64,000 bases of DNA from Polyodon spathula (taxonomy: Eukaryota; Chordata; Actinopteri; Acipenseriformes; Polyodontidae), in contig NC_054558.1 in NCBI RefSeq assembly GCF_017654505.1, positions 13,930,278-13,994,277 of the forward strand. Direction: 5' to 3'. Under the pieces are notes generated by a model that was given only the letters and a program-made list of their open reading frames with translations, ran no database searches and was not told the DNA's origin. Below, piece after piece: positions 34,756 through 64,000 of the stretch (the first letter of the stretch is position 1; each line of letters opens with the position of its first letter). A program made the position numbers and the translations under genes.

Positions 34756-36025
34756 AGTTTTTTTTAGAGAATGTGAACAAAAAATAATAAGACAAACATT
34801 TCTGCTATAACATTTCAACCTTTGTCTTGCTTACAATGTAGGATTGACTTGAACAATGTGATCCCTTTAATTCTGCAAAAGATAATATTTTATTTCTATA
34901 TATTTCTTTAAAAATCCCATGAATCTATACAGGTTTACTGTAGCTAACTCAATGTGTAGGTAGATGTATAGTGAGTACAATGTAAACGGCTGACTTATCG
35001 CTTAATAATACTGGTGCAAGCATGCTCAACTGTAGCAATTGGCAATCATAGGGTAGAGTCAATCACACATTAACTTTATTTCCTGTGCACGGCACTATTT
35101 AATTTACATTAGACCAGAGATTAGCTATAAAGTAACTTGACACTTTGTGCCACTACTGTGAAAAAGTGCAATTAACCTATTTAGTACCAAAATAATCTAT
35201 CCTTTCTCTGATGCATTGAGGTCTATTTTATAGATATTAACAGTTGTAGAGCTAACGCCATTCTTTAACTTTTATAGTCCAACTGGTGTTTCCTAAAAAG
35301 TAACATCACTAAATATTACAAAATATGTTGGAAAGAGTTCTGCACTAGAGCATTTCTCACAGTTCTAAGATCTGTAGCTGTTTGGATCAATAAGATAGTA
35401 CCACAATGCATTTATTGTACCTGAAATTGACTTGGCCCCTGTGTGTTGCATACACAGATGCCAGTAAATAAAAGCTATGTAGTGCCAAAACATTCTAGGA
35501 CCAGTTTGCCACATTTGTTTGATTGAATTAAGAGCTTTGCAACTTAACAGTGTGAACGGAGTGTACCAGTTCACAGAAAAAAAATGCAAAAAGATTACAA
35601 TGAAAACACAAACAGAAGTGAGCTGAATACCATTTGGCCATTTAAAGTTGCATGTCTCAGATTTTAGATCTTTTGCCAACTCCTTTTATCTGCAGGTAAA
35701 AGTTTTTCGCTTCCAATCAACCTGCGTTCGTTGGATGGCAAAGCAAAGCTTTCATCTGACATCTTTTGATTTCCTTCTTAAAATTGTTTTTGTGGCTCCT
35801 ATTTAACCTCTGTCCTTCCTAGAAAGGAGCACCTTTATATGGAGTCTCAAAAGGGGGGTGTATTGAAAACATAGTAGAAACCAAAGCAGATCTTCAGAGG
35901 CCATTTAAGCAGCGTTGTGCATCCATTTTGAAGGCAGCTTTGTTCTTATGAAATGCAAACATTGATTAACGTCATTTGATTGCACCCTGTTTGTCTTGCC
36001 CTCCTTCCCCCTTCCTCCTTTCTGA

Positions 36026-59976
<23,951 letters not shown>

Positions 59977-59999
59977 GACGAGCCTTGCAGCCGAGTCCG
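59977..59999 (-). other. TBX5: 5' UTR part of the first coding exon, with 3' splice site
   Basis: Reading the minus strand, the polypyrimidine-rich sequence ending TTTTCACAG stops at 60000, leaving 23 nt of untranslated sequence before the ATG. This fits the known vertebrate TBX5 layout, in which exon 1 is non-coding and the start codon is near the 5' end of exon 2. The implied upstream exon must lie at a higher coordinate. Confidence 0.75.
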
Positions 60000-60469
60000 C
60001 TGTGAAAACAATCAAAATCCTAAACATCTAACAGCAACAGCACAGCACTAATACTTGAACCTCGAATCGGTTACAAAAATAAAATAACGTTTTCCAGGGG
60101 ACGAGTGCCATGTAATATAAAACGTGGTGGGATATTATTAATGTCAGTCTATGCTTAGTCGAAAATAAATATACATTCCGTTTGATCCAAGTATTCTAGG
60201 CTTCTGGGTGGCCTAATAAAGGATACAACCTAGAAAGTGATCTTAAAAAAAAAAAAAAAGCGACCGAAAAAATTGATTTGTTTCTGTAGTAGCATGCCAT
60301 TGACCATTAAGTAACTGTTCTTCCCTTAATTAATTAAATATTAAACACATAGATACATTAATAAAACACACACACACATAAACTCACGTTTCATTTCTGC
60401 TGACATGTTTTTTTAAAAATATTATTGTTTACTCTTACTGACCACGTTTGTTGAATATGAACATTAAAG

Positions 60470-60470
<1 letters not shown>

Positions 60471-60561
<91 letters not shown>
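60471..60561. repeat. (CA)n microsatellite
   Basis: 90 bp of CA on the plus strand. Confidence 0.97.
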
Positions 60562-60562
<1 letters not shown>

Positions 60563-62831
60563 TCTTGAAAATGAAGACGTTTTGGTAGGAAGGGTTTCAA
60601 CAACTTCCTATACAATACCGTATTAATCAGACCGCATATATTTATACATTAGTTAAACTGATACATGAATGAATAAACATCGAACAATATTTAAATTGTA
60701 ACCAGAAGTAACATAACCCTGAATCGCAAACTGATTAAATATAAATGAAAATGTTAGGGCACGAAATATGACAATGGCTCTCCCATCAATATCATTTAAT
60801 AGTCTCATGTGGTCTAATTCCAAAGACAAGTGTTCTAAATAACTATCTCTGGAAGTTTTAATTATAACTGTTTACTGTGTTCTACACCCTACAGTTTCAA
60901 AAACGTGTTATATACCCGAATATCTATTCTGTTCCCCTGGCCCCTCCCCCTGCCCCAAAACTTATCTGTATTATTTCTGACATTTATTTATCTATGTATT
61001 AATGTATGTATTTATTGAAATTATTTGCAATATACTGTTACGCAGCACGACAAATTATGGAACGTATTGTCAAACCGTTTAAATGTCTTCCTATACCAAA
61101 AGTGCAAAATGTCTTTTCAAAAAGGTCCTAAGTATGTTACTGCAAAGTATGCATTATCTGTTACAACTGTGTAAGGCTACAATACAACCACAAACATGCC
61201 TTAAAATACAGCATATATAAAATACGTAAACCAGCATTACAAAAACAAAGCGTCTTTCAGTGATCGTTCAACTAAATATTCACTAGTTCTGTTTTAAGCA
61301 AAACAAATACTGTCTCAATACTTTCTTAACACTTCTTAAAACGATATTAACAGAACCTGCAAGAGTTACATCTACTTTTCAAAATAAAAAATAAAAAAAA
61401 AGATTGCACAGACTGTTTGAAATATAAGACTTCAAGGCTAACCGAGCAGGCCTATATTAAATGTTAATAATACAACAGAAGACATTACAGTATTATTATG
61501 CAAAACGATCCCAGTAGTGATGGTGTAATAGTGCCGTCATGCATGATATATTAATAATGTAAAGCTTGAGTTTAATCATATATCCCAATTTGGTTTCTCC
61601 GAGTGCTTAGTAAAATAAAACATGGCAAGTGAGCTCAGTTGTAAACCTGAAGTAAAAACAAAGCTGGCCCACACTGGTATTAAAATAAAGAGGTAGTCCC
61701 TGCTAAAATACGGATTTCTTTTTTATTTTCTTCTTTTAATTTGCCGTTTCCCTTATAGTTTTATAAACTGCTGCGTGTTATTGTTATTTACCAATGCTTA
61801 CATTATTTGCCTGTGCGCCAGCATGGCTACGCCATACTTTCGCTTTGCCTTTATACTGTGATACGACATTGCTTTTACCATAATACCAAGGTATGTTGTA
61901 AAAGGGTTATTTAAGAAAACTGTTTTTTTTTTAGGAATAGCTGTATTGTACTCATGAAGTTGACCTAGGTTTTGGTAGAATTTTGGAATTCCAAAAAGAG
62001 CACACCCTAAGTTAAAACGGTAGGCCTCTGTATATTTTTTAAAGCTTAAATGACCAAAACAATAGTACATAAGTTTATGAAAGTAAATTCATAGTTACAC
62101 TGAAACGTATACACAACAAAAGCATATAACAACTAAAGAAACACAGGCAAGGTTATAATAACATATTAGAATAACATTTGCATTTCAAGATTGTCAAACA
62201 TGTATCCTTACTTGAATTATATTTTGTTTTAGACATTTGCTGTAACTATGTACTGCCATAAAAGTCATTAAAAAATAAATGTATTTTTCTTTTTGACTTC
62301 ACAAAAATATTGCCAATCTGTATACTGAGCGCTTAGTAAATAAATTAATACATAATCCATGTATTTGTATATATTCTAGAGGCCATAATAAAATCACATT
62401 TTAAACCGTTGCAATACTAACCCCCTGCTCTAAAAGCACGCATTTCACTATCTTCATCGTCCACTGCCTTCACCTGTATTAAAGCTCATTGTGTATGTAC
62501 AGTGTATAAAAGTTTTGCATTGATCAAGTAGCAGTCAGGGTTTTGTGCAGTAATCTATACATTTTGCTCAGCATGTAAACTGTATTAAGAAATCAACCAT
62601 AACCATGATACCACGTTACTCCTGATCAATAAGCAAATTTAAATAATTAAAAATGTTAAAAAATCCATGTGATTTATGGAACAAAGTATAACAGGAGTCC
62701 AAGCGTTAGTCACAATAATAAACAAATACCGTTTCTTTTAAATAGGCCTTATGTTCATTCATAAAAATATATGAGGAATGATTTCAAAAGATAAAACATT
62801 TGATATATTGCAGATAATTAGGCAGACCACG

Positions 62832-63021
<190 letters not shown>

Positions 63022-63212
63022 TACTAAATCATGAAAAAATATTTTTTAGCATGTGTTCTTAAGTTAATAAAAGGATAAGATTAATCTAATATCATGTAGT
63101 AGGCCTTGCTATTCCCTGCGGTTCGATTGTAATAACAATGATCCCTGTGAACCGCTTTCACTGACCATGCTCACGTGGAAGGCTGTACGTCTTAAGCGCT
63201 GTAAATGGATTT

Positions 63213-63378
63213 ACCTTGAATAAAGAGCGAGGATAAATAACGGTATAAATCCTCTGCGGAATATGAATAGTTCTCCTTTAAAAAAAAAAAAATCCAGCAG
63301 TGCCACACGGTGCTTCTCCACAAACACTTCCAGGTTTCAAGACGAAGGGATTCTGAGAAAATCATAAGGTTCCCCTTA
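63213..63378 (-). other. TBX5: Possible non-coding first exon of TBX5
   Basis: On the minus strand CTTTATTCAAG|GTAAAT at 63212/63213 is a good 5' splice site about 3.2 kb upstream of the first coding exon, where a non-coding TBX5 exon 1 is expected. The 5' limit is not defined, and 63378 is only an arbitrary bound next to another donor-like CCG|GTAAGG. No promoter motif could be assigned. The true first exon may lie elsewhere or outside the window. Confidence 0.25.
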
Positions 63379-63410
63379 CCGGTTCTGAACGGGAGATCCT
63401 ACTTCTGCGT

Positions 63411-63498
63411 GTACCAGTGTCCGGTGATTGTGGTGACTGGGAAATTTTGACAATGTACCAGTGTCCGGTGATTGTGGTGACTGGGAAATGTCCCAAAA
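63411..63498. repeat. 44-bp direct tandem duplication
   Basis: GTACCAGTGTCCGGTGATTG and the following bases occur at 63411 and again at 63455, almost identical, next to a (TC)n tract. Confidence 0.9.
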
Positions 63499-63500
63499 AA

Positions 63501-63613
<113 letters not shown>

Positions 63614-64000
63614 CACATCATACGTATACACGGAGCTACACAATCTGAGCGATGAGAAGTGGTGAGAGCCTATGTCCAAAGCGCAGTGATCCAGTCCAAA
63701 GCCTTCTCTTCATACCAAGACCAAGACAAAACCTCTCCCTTTCTCCCTCCCCCTCTACCCTCTCTCCCTCTTTCTCTATCTCTCTCACACATGCATCGTA
63801 GTGCGCCTACAACTACATGCCACAAAGAAACTGTATCCTCGCGACTTCAGTAGCCTACATCTTTTTAACCCCAAAGAAAAAAGACCAAAGAACAATATTC
63901 CATTTAGTACCAAGACGTTAGCTAACAGTATATCAATAATACGCACATGTCCACTTTAACGTTCGTGGACGTTCGCCGAAACCAGCAGGGTAATAGCGCA

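Larger units (their letters stand above)
32438..36025 (-). other. TBX5: Probable TBX5 3' UTR
   Basis: About 3.6 kb of AT-rich sequence without LTR or LINE insertions follows the stop codon, and it contains no supported ORF. At its far end the minus strand reads TGTATATACAGAACTGCAATAAA, with a UGUA element just upstream of the AATAAA at 32455-32460 and a T/G-rich stretch downstream. That is the layout of a strong poly(A) site. Earlier AATAAA copies exist, so shorter 3' ends are possible. One copy of the short CCATGGTAAA-type repeat lies inside it at about 34563-34755. Confidence 0.5.

Overview
The window is vertebrate nuclear DNA. It holds one recognisable protein-coding gene, an apparently intact TBX5 T-box transcription factor gene on the minus strand. 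The eight coding exons lie between 59976 (start codon) and 36026 (stop codon), all with GT-AG introns, and encode 515 residues; the human protein has about 518. The species is inferred, not shown: the fish-like TBX5 ends, CR1/L2-type LINE remnants, short LTR elements and very high microsatellite load suggest a ray-finned fish, possibly a non-teleost such as a sturgeon or paddlefish.

Layout. Bases 1-32,430 are the gene-poor 3' flank of TBX5. This flank carries no host coding gene I can support, but a dense set of mobile-element insertions. Three related minus-strand LTR insertions lie between 5.2 and 12.4 kb: two solo LTRs, and one element with two LTRs and a short interior. Further along are CR1-like LINE pieces (13.2, 14.3 and 19.7-23.2 kb), a solo LTR at 18.2-18.9 kb, another solo LTR nested in the LINE at 20.9-21.5 kb, and a complete non-autonomous LTR element at 23.2-26.5 kb with a 451-codon proline-rich ORF. 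All six LTR insertions have a 5-bp target-site duplication readable in the sequence. A 44-bp minisatellite of about 23 copies lies at 5.8-6.8 kb, and an extreme poly-G block at 30.2-30.7 kb.

From about 32.44 to 36.03 kb is the probable TBX5 3' UTR. From 36.0 to 60.0 kb are the coding exons and their introns. The largest intron (between the coding exons at 39.7 and 49.8 kb) contains a roughly 1.2-1.5 kb segment present in two and a partial third tandem copies, plus two blocks of unique sequence that could be conserved non-coding elements. From 60.0 to 64.0 kb is 5' sequence with a possible untranslated first exon. Microsatellites are packed into the TBX5 introns, and every long CA/TG tract has the same orientation.

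No operon, CRISPR, tRNA or rRNA gene was seen. The main items for follow-up are the non-autonomous LTR family with tandem coding repeats, the LTR element whose 5' LTR is cut short exactly at its target-site duplication, the intronic triplication, and the tandem NAGNAG acceptor of the last TBX5 exon.
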